From: Rhizophagus clarus
Lineage: Eukaryota > Glomeromycota > Glomeromycetes > Glomerales > Glomeraceae
Length of the DNA stretch: 64,000 nt
Assembly: GCA_015698045.1 (NCBI GenBank)
Contig: BLAL01000013.1
Coordinates: 434,001-498,000, forward strand
Reading direction: 5' to 3'
Shown piece by piece: positions 11,554 through 22,830 of the stretch. Below the pieces are notes generated by a model, which saw only the letters and a list, made by a program, of their open reading frames with translations, was not told where the DNA came from and searched no databases. Numbering within the stretch: position 1 is the stretch's first letter; every line of letters begins with the position of its first letter. Both the position numbers and the translations under genes were made by a program.

Positions 11554-13085
11554 ACAACTATCCCTAGTTTCTTTTTTAGGTTTCAGCAGCTCTCTTGCGG
11601 AAATGAAGGTAGATTTTGCAATTCGGACGTGTAAAAATTCGGTAGGAGAGAAAGATTTCTTTAATTACTTACTTCTTATAACGAAACGCTTACTAACGTT
11701 TCATTTTCTTCCTTTTTTAGACGGCTGAAGGACGCATGTTTTCAGTTGGAACTTGTTTAGACGCGTAGAATTGTGGACTTTGGTTCTCATTTAGACGGCA
11801 AAGGACGCGTGAAATTTTGGATATTTGAACGCGTAGTTTTCAGTAAGGAAATGCAACTTTTTCTTAATTTATTCATTAGTTTAACAAAACGTTTACTAAC
11901 ATTTCGTGATTTTCTTTTTTTAGGTTGTGACCTGAGAAAGTCATGTAAGTTTCAATTTTTTTATTTTGACAAAACATTTCATTTTTCTTTCAGTTTTTTT
12001 CGTTTTATTCATTTACTTTTTTTCTTATTTTATAGGAATCTGGCTTCTATACTTTGAAGAAAGCGGATACCTTAGTAAGTTTTCGAAAAATACTACTTTC
12101 AAAAATATTAAAAAAAAAACAGTATGCAGTAATTATTAACGCTTTTAATTTTTTTTTTATAGGAATCAAGTTCTGATCTCAGACCTATAGGTATGCTTTT
12201 AAAAATTTTAAATATTTTCAGAAACTTTATTTAACGCTATATTAACGTTTTTTTTAATATTTTTTTTTCTTGTAGGATATCCGCTTCCCCACCTTGGGAA
12301 ATTTCGAAAATTGTTTCAAAAAATTGGATTCCGGATCCTTTGATGAGTTGATTTTTGGATCTTTGGAGGCAAGTTTGTATTGATTATTTTTTTTTTTTAT
12401 ATATTTCTTTTAACGAAATTTTACTGATATTCCATTCTTTCTTTTTAGACTAAGGAACCTCTTTGAAGCCGTGTTGACAAATAGTCCTATAGTGTTGATC
12501 TGCTAATATTACTATACTACGAAGCGTGCAAAAATTGAATCCAAACATTTGTAGAAATCTGGTCAAATTTCGATTTTCGTATCCACATATTGGTAGGTTT
12601 CCGTAGTTCAAAAACTCATTAACAAACGACCACTACAGTTACTAATTTTTTTTTTTTTCTTTTTTTAGACAGTTGACTCTTCAGCTTTTGGATGCGTGGG
12701 AACTTTGGTTAGGATATAATTCTTTAATTATTTATTTTAACAAAATGTTTTACTAACGTTTCGATTTCTCTTTTTTTTAGATGGCCAGATTTTTAATATT
12801 TGGACATGCAGAATTTAATGAAACGATTATTAGTCAAATTGTTTCTTTTTTTTGTAGACAACCAGTACTTCAGGGCTATTTGAACGTGTGAAGTCGGTGA
12901 GAAGGGCTTTTTGAATTAATTTTTTAAAGAAACAATTATTAAGGTTTTGTTTTTTTTTCTTTTTGTAAATGAATACAGTATCTTGATGCGCAAAATTCGG
13001 TGAGAGAATTGTAGATGACCAATTCTTCTTGGATAGCAAAAACGGTCTACTTATCACAAACCTTGAATGCTTCAACTTTAAGAAA
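11554..13085 (+). other. Degenerate array of mini-exons and short introns
   Basis: The plus strand shows a succession of splice-like signals: T-tract plus TTTTAG acceptors (for example 11578, 11720, 11922, 12094, 12162, 12275, 12449, 12668, 12780), ACTAAC branch-site motifs shortly upstream (11692, 11886, 12766) and GTAAGTTT-like donors (11945, 12073). The intervening exons are 20-100 bases. Spacing is less regular than at 50.7 kb but the motifs are the same, including AACG(T)TTACTAACGTTTC. No long open frame results and I cannot assign a product. Confidence 0.45.
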
Positions 13086-13514
13086 ATAACGCGTGCCAAC
13101 CAATAGGCAGATTTTCATAATGCGATTATAACGTACCATTACAAAATTCACCCGAACCCACTTTGAATAGAGAGTTTTTTATACAGATGTCATGACGGTG
13201 GATTCTCCATAGTAGTAATTTTTAGTAAATGTATATAGTATTTTTAGCTACATATATTGTTACGCATTAATTAAAATATAATACCGTATTGTTTAACATT
13301 AAATATAGTATTAAATAAAAAATTGAATATAAATTTTATTAATGATGAACATGTAATGTTTTACAATGCTGCACATCATTGTTTTAATGATAATCATCAT
13401 TCAAATGAACATCAGAGTTTCATCCGAAGGTCCGATGTACAACGTATTTATTGATGTTCATCAAAACCTTCAATATTTATCAGATGTGCATTAACCGCAG
13501 AAATTTCCTGATGT
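13086..13514. other. Intergenic
   Basis: AT-rich. The part at 13340-13510 repeats the short words CATCA and GATGTTCAT in both orientations, perhaps a decayed MITE next to the left edge of the duplicated F-box module. No gene seen. Confidence 0.4.
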
Positions 13515-14722
13515 AATGGTAATTTTTTTCAATGATTTTGGGCTGTTGAATTATTTACCTTTAATCGTCAGTGTCCTCTCAGTAATTAATATGCAAAATA
13601 CACTGTTTGCTTTTATGAGCTGTAAAACGTATATATTAATAATAATGGAAAATTCTATTTTTTTTTCTTACTATTTATTTAATTATAGTGGTGTATACGA
13701 AGCAAATCACAAATTGAGAAATGTTATATCATTATTTCATTAAACGTGATTCAAAATGTTTTTTTTTTGAAATGATTATGATAATTTTTAATTTTTTGAT
13801 ATTGAAATTGAAAAGTGCAAAAAAATGAAGGATAATTTAAACGATAATACCAAAAATTTTATAGAATAATTTTGGCAAATAAGGAACATGGCCGAAAATT
13901 TGATAAATAATTTTGAAACTTTAAAAAAAGATAATGATGCAATAATATCAATATCGATAATGTTGAAATTTTATATAATTATGTGTACTTAGATATTTCT
14001 CTAATTTGTCACTTTTTCAATCTTGCATTTTGTGTTTATTATTTTTATTTATTTTTTAATTTAAATAAAGTCATTATTCTTTTTCTGTTATGCAATTTCA
14101 GTTCAAAATATTCCTAATTCATTTCATTGCTAGCAATAATAGCAGTATAGGAGTGAATGTTGATATGTTAGCATTTAATTTTGTTTAATTTTTTTATTTA
14201 GTCAAGTGACATCATGTATTCCTATTAAAACTTTTAATTCAAATACATTGTAATCTTAATAATACTGGAATTAAAATCAAATTTGATAATTTATACTGTA
14301 TTTAATAATTGGATAAGCTAAAAAGAAAAAGAATTACTTAAATTATAAACTAAGAAATTTGTAAATATTCTATTACTCTATTATCTTAGTGTTTAAATAA
14401 CAATTCCAAATAAAATAATAATGAAATATATATAGAAAAAGGAATTATTTAAATTACAAACTAAGAAATTTCCAAAATATTTTACTATTCTAGCATTAGT
14501 GTTTAAATAATTCTGAAAACAAAAAGTAAAGAACAATCTTTGTAAAATGCACAATATCAAATATTATTACTAACTAATTCACAATAATGAGTTAACTTTC
14601 ATCTGTTTTATTAAAATAACAAGGAAAATTAATTAATTTCATATAGATAATTTGCAAATTATTTTTTTTTTTTTGCATATATTACATACCCAATAACTTT
14701 TCATTGTCAATCAAACAAATAA
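13515..14722 (+). repeat. F-box 3' flank module, copy 2
   Basis: Collinear with 22880-24083 and inverted relative to 3971-4930. It is non-coding: the apparent 75-codon frame at 13516 is AT-rich and shifted relative to the corresponding region of copy 3. Contains the 70-bp sub-segment bounded by imperfect inverted repeats (about 14390-14460). Confidence 0.7.
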
Positions 14723-16288
14723 TTAATCAATTCCCCTTATAAAATCGTACAGGCTTATCTGTAAGAAGTAGTAACCTTTTACTTCAATGTTATATAATCC
14801 AAATTCCTTCACTTCATCGTCGAGTGACATCAAATCTGTACATTCATCAAATAATAATGCCTCTTCAGAGGAAGGAATAACAGTAGCCAAGTATTTAGTC
14901 CTTTTCTTTTTCATGATATGCTCTTTTATAGAGGGTAAAATATTTTGACTAATCGAACTATAAAATAATAATTTCCTAATAAAAGTATCTTGAGAATTTT
15001 TTAGAAATATTTCAAAATCACTCTCTTCAATTGCAAGAAACAAATTTAAATATTCTAATTTAGAAGGAAGGATTTGACCCAAATTTTGTAATATGATTGA
15101 ACCACATTCAATTTTTGTACTATCAAACCCAGTACTGATAAAAAGATAATTAAGATTTTGATTATTTTCAATTAATTTTAAAACTAAATAAGTAATTTGA
15201 CTTACAATCCCACTCAAATAAAGATAATTGATATTTTTACAATATTTTACAGTTAATTCTAATAATTGTTGCAATAATAGCGGTTTACCATTTGTATTAG
15301 GAAAATCAAATCCGAAATTCTCTAAATAATCACCAGATTTTCGTAATAATAATTCTAATGGTTCAATTTGTGATAACCTGTCTACTAATAAGGATTTTAA
15401 TTTAAATGGTTTAGTTAAATTAATAATTTGTTGAACAAAACTAATATTCAAAGAAATACAATAAAGGATATGAACAGATTCTAAAACATGTAATTGCTCA
15501 AATATTTCAGTTAAATTGGTTATACCTTTAAAATCAACATGACATAATATGATTGATTTTAAGGTATTTGAATAATTATAATTATTTAATAATGATAGAT
15601 ATAAAGGATAATAACAAAGTGAAATTTCTTTGAAATTTTGGTGTGAATTAATTATCTGTAATATACGATTTCTGATTAATATATGTTTATCACTACTAGT
15701 GTTACGATAATGTAAGGAATCATCACTATAACCAATATGAAGATTTAAATTTTTAATATTGTAAATGAAAGTTGTATTTTGTAAAATTAACTCAGAAATA
15801 TCATTAAAATAATCATAATAACGAACAGAGATCTCAATTTCAAAAATACGTAAATTCAGTTCATTTTCAATAAAAATTTTAAATAGTGTCGTATATACTA
15901 ATCTAATAAATTTAGGTCTTTCATGTTTTAAAAATCCAGACCACGATTTAATACAAGAAATAATCTCAAATGTATTTAAATATTTTAAAAACCTGGGATA
16001 ATTAAACAGTGTATTCGAAGGGGATAAATTATAAATAATTTTATATTCATTAAATTTTGTTTTTAAATCATCATCATTTAAATAATTATTTAAGTAAATT
16101 TTAATAAAATTATAATTCTCTGTAGGAATTGAAAACGGATTTTCCCATAATAATGGAATTGCTAAATTACACCATAACCTGTTAACTAAAATGCATGAAT
16201 GTAAAGTTGCAAAATCACTATGAAAATATTTTATAATTCCATATGTTAATTCAGGTAAATCACCTGAAAATATTTTTGAACATGACAT
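14723..16288 (-). CDS. F-box / leucine-rich-repeat-like protein, copy 2 (521 aa)
   Basis: Intact single-exon paralogue of 5428-6996, start ATG at 16288. The F-box (residues 1-52) is MSCSKIFSGDLPELTYGII and onward, with FATLHSCILVNRLW where the others have YSTLHSC. The C-terminal 235 residues or so are identical to copy 3 while the N-terminal half differs from it at many sites (for example DDSLHYRNTSSDKH against DDSLRHRNISSDEH), indicating partial gene conversion. Predicted role: substrate receptor of an SCF ubiquitin ligase, target unknown. Its 5' flank carries a hAT insertion about 400 bases upstream of the ATG, which could affect its promoter. Confidence 0.85.
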   Translation of the reverse strand: MSCSKIFSGDLPELTYGIIKYFHSDFATLHSCILVNRLWCNLAIPLLWENPFSIPTENYNFIKIYLNNYLNDDDLKTKFNEYKIIYNLSPSNTLFNYPRFLKYLNTFEIISCIKSWSGFLKHERPKFIRLVYTTLFKIFIENELNLRIFEIEISVRYYDYFNDISELILQNTTFIYNIKNLNLHIGYSDDSLHYRNTSSDKHILIRNRILQIINSHQNFKEISLCYYPLYLSLLNNYNYSNTLKSIILCHVDFKGITNLTEIFEQLHVLESVHILYCISLNISFVQQIINLTKPFKLKSLLVDRLSQIEPLELLLRKSGDYLENFGFDFPNTNGKPLLLQQLLELTVKYCKNINYLYLSGIVSQITYLVLKLIENNQNLNYLFISTGFDSTKIECGSIILQNLGQILPSKLEYLNLFLAIEESDFEIFLKNSQDTFIRKLLFYSSISQNILPSIKEHIMKKKRTKYLATVIPSSEEALLFDECTDLMSLDDEVKEFGLYNIEVKGYYFLQISLYDFIRGID

Positions 16289-16489
16289 TTTTTTTAGTTG
16301 AAGCGAAAATAAAGAAATTTACCAGAACTGGTAATTTATATCAATTTTCGGAGCGATGATTCCGATATTTGTCGCACAGATGCCGATTTTAATAGTGTGC
16401 GACACATTTTAAATAATTAGGCGCAGTTTAACCACTGTTCAATCAATGAACGTTAATCATAATGGTACCGTTAATCATAAATTAATAAA

Positions 16490-16645
16490 CCAGCTACATC
16501 AAAGTACGGTACGGTATTATAATTTTAAGTAATGCATCATACCATACTTCTGGTTCTAAGTTTATATATGGTACTATTTTCAATGAATTACTGTAATTCT
16601 TGCATATTTGCATCATTTCTAATTAAATGATTTATTAAAAGTATT
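16490..16645 (-). pseudogene. Relic of a second F-box-like gene, copy 2
   Basis: Counterpart of 7196-7390 and 25855-26030. The segment reading KPYTWPVILYG in copy 3 (about 35 bases) is missing here, and an extra base breaks the frame near the EPEVWYD motif. Confidence 0.4.
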
Positions 16646-16701
16646 GCAAGTACCTATACGTTCAGTTATCACACTTTCTAATGCCGTGAACCAGCAAGAT
16701 G

Positions 16702-17414
16702 TAGTGCTTCAATCCGTATCCAGATCAATCCGGATTGATCCGGATTTTATTTTTTTTTCGGATATCCGAAATCCGCGGTTTTCATCCAGTTTATAATCCG
16801 GATGACAAATATTCGGTTTGAACCAGGATCCGGATGGAAATAAATATAAAAAAAAATAATTTAAGCAAAATTCTTATATTAAAGTGTATTAAATACTAGG
16901 GTAAACATCGAAAATGTTAAATCAGCGGAAAAAGGTCTTCGGCGTTAAATTTTAACGTTAGAAACATTAAATCGCGAAATAACGTCTCTGACGCTAAAAT
17001 GAATGAAATTTAATGTCAGAGACATTAAATCCACAGAAATAAATGTTTCCTGAACGTCAAAATTATAAAACTTTAACGTCAATGACTTTATTTCCGCATA
17101 TTTAACACCTTCACATAGTTAAATTCTTAATTCCGGCCAAAAATGCATAATGCCGGCCAAAATGGGACGAGTTAAGAAAATCATAAAAATTGGCCGAAAT
17201 TACGAATTTTTGGTCAAAGTTGAAGTGCTAGAGGTTCGATATACCTAGCATGCTAGCAATATGTGAAATAACGAAAATATCATTATTTAATAAAAAAATT
17301 TATGTGATTTGATCCGGATTCTGGATTTCATCCAGATAACCAAACCGGATTCACAATCCGGATTTTTTTTTTTGTGTAATCCGGATGATGGATTTCATCC
17401 GGATCGAAGCACTG
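16702..17414. mobile_element. Non-autonomous hAT element, 713 bp
   Basis: The ends are TAGTGCTTCAATCCG and the inverse of CAGTGCTTCGATCCGG, flanked by a perfect 8-bp duplication GCAAGATG (16694-16701 and 17415-17422). F-box copies 1 and 3 hold the uninterrupted site CAGCAAGATGGAC. Both subterminal zones are packed with ATCCGG/CCGGAT words, as expected for hAT transposase binding sites. The left end starts with T instead of the usual C. The interior has no transposase. Confidence 0.88.
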
Positions 17415-17422
17415 GCAAGATG

Positions 17423-19535
17423 GACAACTTATAGGTAATACACTAAACTGAAATTTATCATATGATCAAATCGGACTTTAATTTCCCACAATCCCACATG
17501 CAATATAAATATAGCTTTACAGCTTAATTTTCTCAAAATTAAAATTAATTTTAATAGTAGCGATCATTTATTGTTCAGATATCAATAATGTACAGTACAT
17601 GTATGTCCTACGTTTCGATCCGGACGATCACTGAATCCGTTGACAATTCAAATATTGAATAGGTTGCTTGATGAGGAAGCTACTTCCATATAGTATATAT
17701 GATTTTTTTTTATGGCTGCATTGTTAAAACTAAAAAAGATTTTAATGCTAAATGTTGTTCTGAATTTTTCTGATTCGTATATACGAGTAATAACCTTTCC
17801 CAAGGAACTATGGTCGATTTCTTCAATATTATGAAAATGCTTTCATGCGCTCGAACGAAAAATACCAACGTGAAGTATAAAGTACTGTAGATTAAACGTA
17901 TTTTTCATCTTATTCTAATTAACTGAATTTATTTATTTATTTAGTATTTATTCATTTATTTTAAAAAAGTTCATTTAAAATACATAATAATTTAGCTTGA
18001 CTTTCAACATGAAGTTGATTTTGATTATAATGTTACTCGCTTTTATGCAGTTATAATTTTTTTTTTCTAACATTTTAAATGATTAAACCTTGTTATAATA
18101 ACATGTACGTTTAATAAAACATAGCCCATTAACTATTTAGTCTAATTCATGAGAATTAAAATTAATTACACTATATTCTATATAAATTAACCTAACAATC
18201 TTGCTAAATTTCTTTATGATTTACTTATTACAAGAATATTCACAATTGATTAAACCTCTTTCATGCCTCTCAAATTGCTTTAGGTATGATAATTTCCACT
18301 ATATTTATGGATTTTACACCTCTCCTAAATCTTACTTAATTATTTTTTCTTCTTTAGGGCCGCCATCTTGCATACTTAACGCTGTTTCGAGTGTTCATTC
18401 TGTTCATTCAATCTCTCTATCATCTTGACTTTGGAGCTAATCACTTCATGCTACTTGAACTTCCTTTGTCAATTTCTCCAAGGTAATGTTGCAAATTTTG
18501 TTTGAACAATTATTGTTTCGCTGTTAATTTTTCTTCTCTTTCTTTCTTTTTTACCTCGTTAATAATTTCTACCACTTCACTCGTTAATATATTGTCTTTC
18601 TTAATTTTCCATCTCTAACTTGGCCGTTTCTGTCTGTTCATTATAGGTTAAGTCTTTCTATATGTTGAAACAACTTCTACAATTTTAGCTGACGATGGAG
18701 TTATCATGTTAATCATCCTTTCTTTTTTCTTGAACTCCTTTGTGCTTTCGTTTTGAATCCTGCTAGATTATTCCATTTTTTTTTTACGTCCGTTAGTCTT
18801 TTTTTACCTACACTAGCCCGATCCTTGCATTTTGATATATATTATTTTGCAATATTATTTTTTTTTTTAATAACCATAAAATTTTCACATGATATCACAT
18901 TTCTGTCAAACGGATTATGATTTTGTGGTTGTGTCTTAGATTATGATGTATATGGCAATACAAATTTTATTTATCTGATAATTAATCACTTTATTCTTTT
19001 CTTCTTCAAGAAAATATATACATTAAGTACTTAATAAAGTAAATAAACATAATAGTCAATCTCATTTTATGAAAATATCAAATAAAATAAATTTTAATAA
19101 TATATTTATAACATTTATCATATAAAATCATTTTAATATAAGATTTTCATTGTAAATATTAACAAATATTATATAATGTTATAAATTTTAAATTATCCAA
19201 TTTATTTTTTCCATATTTTCTTCAGCAATTATTACAAGAATACTGATTCAAAAAAATTATTTAAAATTTCTTTAATATTATCAACATACTGTAACTGCGT
19301 ATGTATCATGTAGGATGAAATTTGACATGATAATATTTTTCTAGCATTCTTTTTTTTCTGATGCATAAGAATTTTTCGGGTGAAAATTATAAACTAGAAA
19401 AGTAATATGCTGGCTTTCTCTGCTGGATACGTAGAAATAATTTTAAGTACTATGTAAGACCAAACAAGTCAGAATTTATAGCCTACAGCTCTACGCATCA
19501 TGGCAATCTCCGGTTAATTTTTGACTAGAGGTATG
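17423..19535. repeat. F-box 5' flank module, copy 2
   Basis: Collinear with about 26093-28475 (copy 3). The two differ by insertions that each copy gained separately, so the duplication is older than those insertions. Beyond the relic gene listed separately, 18850-19530 is AT-rich with no coding signal. Confidence 0.7.
18190..18800 (-). pseudogene. Degraded gene of unknown family, copy 2
   Basis: The minus strand keeps readable pieces: RWKIKKDNILTSEVVEIINE followed by KKKEREEKLTAKQ, then FKQNLQHYLGEIDKGSSSS, and further on LSYLKQFERHERGLINCEYS, interrupted by stops. The copy at 27040-27600 preserves an upstream piece, TPSSTKIVEVASTYRDLTYN. The fragments suggest a charged, partly helical protein. 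I do not recognise it. The short plus-strand frames here are shadows. Confidence 0.4.
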
Positions 19536-19539
19536 TAAG

Positions 19540-20340
19540 AGGAATGAAATAAATGATCAAGGACAAAATAGTGATGCAAGGAGCAATCAAAGACAAAAAG
19601 AGAACGAAAAAAAATGATCAAGGATGAAATAATGACGAAAGAAACGATCAAGGATGAAGGAGAACAAAATAAAAATCAAGGATGAAATAATGATGAAAGG
19701 GGAGATCAAGGATGAAGAGGGAATGAAAGAAACGATCAAAGATAAAATAATGATGAAAAGAGAGATCAAGGATAAAGAGGGAACAAAATAAATGATCAAG
19801 GATAAAATAATGGTGAAAGGATTGATTAAGGATAAAAAGGAGAATGAAAGGATAAAATAATAATGAAAGGAGAGATCAAGGATGAAGGAGAAACAAAGTA
19901 ATGATTAAGGATGAAATAATAATAAAAGGAGAAATCAAGGATGAAGAGGAAATAAAAGAAATAATCAAGGACGAAAGGGAATGAAAAGATGAAAGAGAGA
20001 ACAAAAGGAATGATCAAGAAGGAAAGGGGAATAAACTGAAAGGAATGATAAAGAATGAAAGGGGAGCAAAAGAAACGAAAGTGGAAGCAAAAGAAACAAT
20101 AAAAGATGAAAGTAAGAGTAAAAAGAAATGATAAAGGACGAGAGAGAACAAAAGAACAATGAAGGATGAAATAATTATGAAAAGGTGTGATAAAGAACAA
20201 AATAAATAATGAAAATAAAAGAGGCGAGACCCAAAACAAAATGAAAATAAAATCGCAAAAAAAGAATAGCTCAGCTGAAAAAAAAAAAAAAAAAATAAGA
20301 AAAGATGGTTAGTTAAAGAAGACAAATCTAAAGATTCAAA
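19540..20340 (-). repeat. Purine-rich minisatellite (pyrimidine-rich on minus strand)
   Basis: Imperfect units of roughly 50-65 bases built on gatcaaggatgaaataatga and aaaggagagatcaagg. The long minus-strand frames rich in F, S and L are by-products of the C/T composition. It begins exactly where homology to the copy 3 flank stops (about 19535), so it arrived after the duplication. On the minus strand it follows the splice-signal array at 20345-20625. Confidence 0.75.
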
Positions 20341-20344
20341 ATGT

Positions 20345-20625
20345 CTTGAACTTACCATTTACTGAAAACTTGATGACGAAGTCTAAAGCCGTTAACCGTC
20401 AAAAAGATTAACCTGTAAAAGAAAGTATTATAACAAAAAAAAATTGACAATGCTGAAAAAGAAACTTACCAGAAACTCCCAAGCCAAGAAAATAAGCACT
20501 TACAAAAAAAAGAACGTTATTTAATGCTGATTTATAATAAAACAAAATGACTTAAAAAATAAAACAAACTGAAAGAAACGAAAGTAAAAAGCGTCAAAGA
20601 TCAAAAAAAAAAAATTAATCAATCA
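20345..20625 (-). other. Short intron/mini-exon array on the minus strand
   Basis: The minus strand shows exons ending in GTAAGTTC (near 20355), GTAAGTTTC (near 20466) and GTAAGTGC (near 20505), with a T-tract acceptor TTTTACAG near 20412. Exons of about 30-57 bases alternate with introns of about 60 bases. The design and the neighbouring pyrimidine tract match the array at 50.7 kb, but only two or three units remain. Confidence 0.4.
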
Positions 20626-21102
20626 ATTTAGAATCATGTGATATGGTGGCAAAAAATCATGTACCACCTGGGGTGGCACCGGCACCAACAATTTTTCAAA
20701 TAATTAAATTATATAAACATTATATAAATATGCAATAATAAAATTAAATAAACAATTTATACCCTAATAATTATAAACTTTTTTTAGAATCAGCTGTTAT
20801 TTTATTATGTTGGTAATGGTTATATTATACTACTATTAAATTCTTTTTTAGAAATTATTTATTAATTTACTTTAGATTCTTGTAAGTTGTTATTATCTAT
20901 TATCACATTTATGTAATATTAATTTATATATTTGATTAACAGAATTCTTTATTAATAATGTCTTTTTAATATTTTAGTTAGTAAGTTATTAATTATAGAT
21001 TCTCAATATATATTTACACAATTTAAGATTTTTATTCTATTAAAATCTTTAATTAAATTTTAGAGTAAGTATTATTAATATTTTTTTTTAGATTTAAAAT
21101 TT
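20626..21102. other. Intergenic
   Basis: AT-rich. A small GC-richer spot at 20660-20690 (cacctggggtggcaccggca) stands out but I can name no feature for it. No coding signal. Confidence 0.4.
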
Positions 21103-21338
21103 GGGTTCAATCATTTTTCGCACCTGCGATGCATCGCACCCTTTTTTGTCACCTGTGCCACACCCCTCCCCTTTTCATTTTTTTATATGTATTCTGGAGA
21201 CAATTTTTCCAGTTGTAAAAAATCTATTTTTCACGCCCCTAGTTAAATGTCACTGTTTAATTTTGCCCGACATTACCGTAATTTTGCCCAGAGAGTTCAG
21301 GGTGCGATGTATCGCAGGTGCGAAAAAAAACAAAACCC
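21103..21338. mobile_element. Mutator-like MITE, 236 bp
   Basis: Terminal inverted repeats of about 40 bases start GGGTT and share the core CGCACCTGCGATRCATCGCA. A perfect 9-bp target duplication TTAAAATTT lies at 21094-21102 and 21339-21347. A 9-bp duplication with long G-starting inverted repeats is typical of Mutator-like elements. It sits just upstream of the kinase pseudogene. No transposase inside. Confidence 0.85.
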
Positions 21339-21430
21339 TTAAAATTTTATATGAATTTTCAAATTATTTAAATTTATATATAGATTTGAAAAAAGTGGAA
21401 ATATAACAATAGATGCATTTATTTCTAAAA

Positions 21431-22830
21431 AAAATTTATCATGGATTTCTTTTAATAAATTTAATATCTTGATAAAGAAGGATTTGGTACTATATGTAAA
21501 GCTATTTTGTCGGATAAAAAAGTAGTTCTTAAATGTTTTAATAATTTGAATGAAAATTTAGATGACTTTTTAAATAAAGTAATATATTACTTATTTTTAT
21601 TAATTTCAATTGTAATAATACCAATATATATAATTTTATTTTCTTTTATAGTGGAATTGTCATGAAAGATGTTTAAAATCATTTGGAATTATTGATTTAT
21701 ATGGATTTACAAAAAATATTACTTCAAGTTATATGGTAGTAATGGATTATACAAATAGAGGTAATTTAAGAGGAAATTTAGCAGAAATAGTTAAAAAGAA
21801 TCGGGGAGAAAAATTATTAATGTTGCATGAAATTATTTCTGGGCTTAATGAAATGCATAACCAAAATATTATTCATTTGATCTTCATGATGGAAATATTT
21901 TAAATCATGGGGAAGTTATATGCCATATATTAGTGATTTAGGATTATCATGTCAACTTGTAAATTCTTTAAAAAAATGTGATGTTTTTGGAATTATTCCA
22001 TTTATGGCACCTGAAATTTTAAGAGGTAATCCTTATACTCCTGCTAGTGATATACAGAATATAGTTTTTCCATGTTTATGTGGGAATTTACATCTGGAGT
22101 TTCACCATTTAATGATAAAGCACATGATTTTCAACTCAGTTTAAGTATTTGTAAAGGTGAACGTCCTGAATTTATTGAAAATACTCCACAATGCTATATG
22201 GATTTAAAGAAAAAATGTTGGGACGAGGATCCATTAAAAAGGCCACCTGCATTAAAAGTAAAAGATATTATTGAGAATTAGATTTTCCTTTCTCATGATA
22301 TGAAAGTTGAAGATATTAATGAAGAATTGAAAAGCAACATTATGGAATTTATAAATGCACCAATTGAACATAAAATCATTACTATTAAATCCCATCCACA
22401 AGCATACTATACAAGTCGTTTACATAATTTTACTAGTGAAAAATTGAATGACGTTCTTCAAAGCGAATGTTTAAAATACACTTCTATAATATTTTATTTC
22501 AAAGTTATTTATAAATTTATTTATTTAAATAAAAATATTTATGAGTTTTTATCTGGCATACTATAAACAAGTGTAAATCTTTTTCAGTTTTTCGAAAATT
22601 TTCTTTATACAATAATTGACTTGTGATATGATACCAATAATTTACACATATCGAGAAATCCATCTGAAAAAAAGAAAGCATAAATAAATGTAAGTTTATT
22701 CTGCTTAAATCTTAAAGATGCAGGGTGTATCAAAATTAAAGATTCAATATTTAGTGAAACGGCTACGAATTCTGAAAGCGATCAAGAACATAGTAAAGTC
22801 GCTGATTTTGATCCTACAGATTGGAAATGA
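21431..22830 (+). pseudogene. TKL kinase pseudogene
   Basis: Readable pieces in order: glycine loop EGFGTICKA, Lys region KVVLKCF, an intron 21579-21651 with GTAATA donor and TATAG acceptor, YMVVMDYTNRGNLRGN, GLNEMHNQNIIH, then a base missing at the HRD motif (the rest of the catalytic loop reads DLHDGNIL in another frame). A further frame change precedes YISDLGLS, then FMAPEILRGNPY, another frameshift near 22066, then the final lobe with KKKCWDEDPLKRPP. A C-terminal region (HPQAYYTSRLHNF, about 22380-22420) and a last exon ending DFDPTDWK (to 22830) follow. At least three frameshifts make it dead, although length and order are complete. Confidence 0.8.

Noticed and set aside
19587..20358. 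Minus-strand frames of 64-137 codons rich in F, S, L and I
   Set aside because: Same cause: a purine-rich tandem repeat read on the opposite strand.
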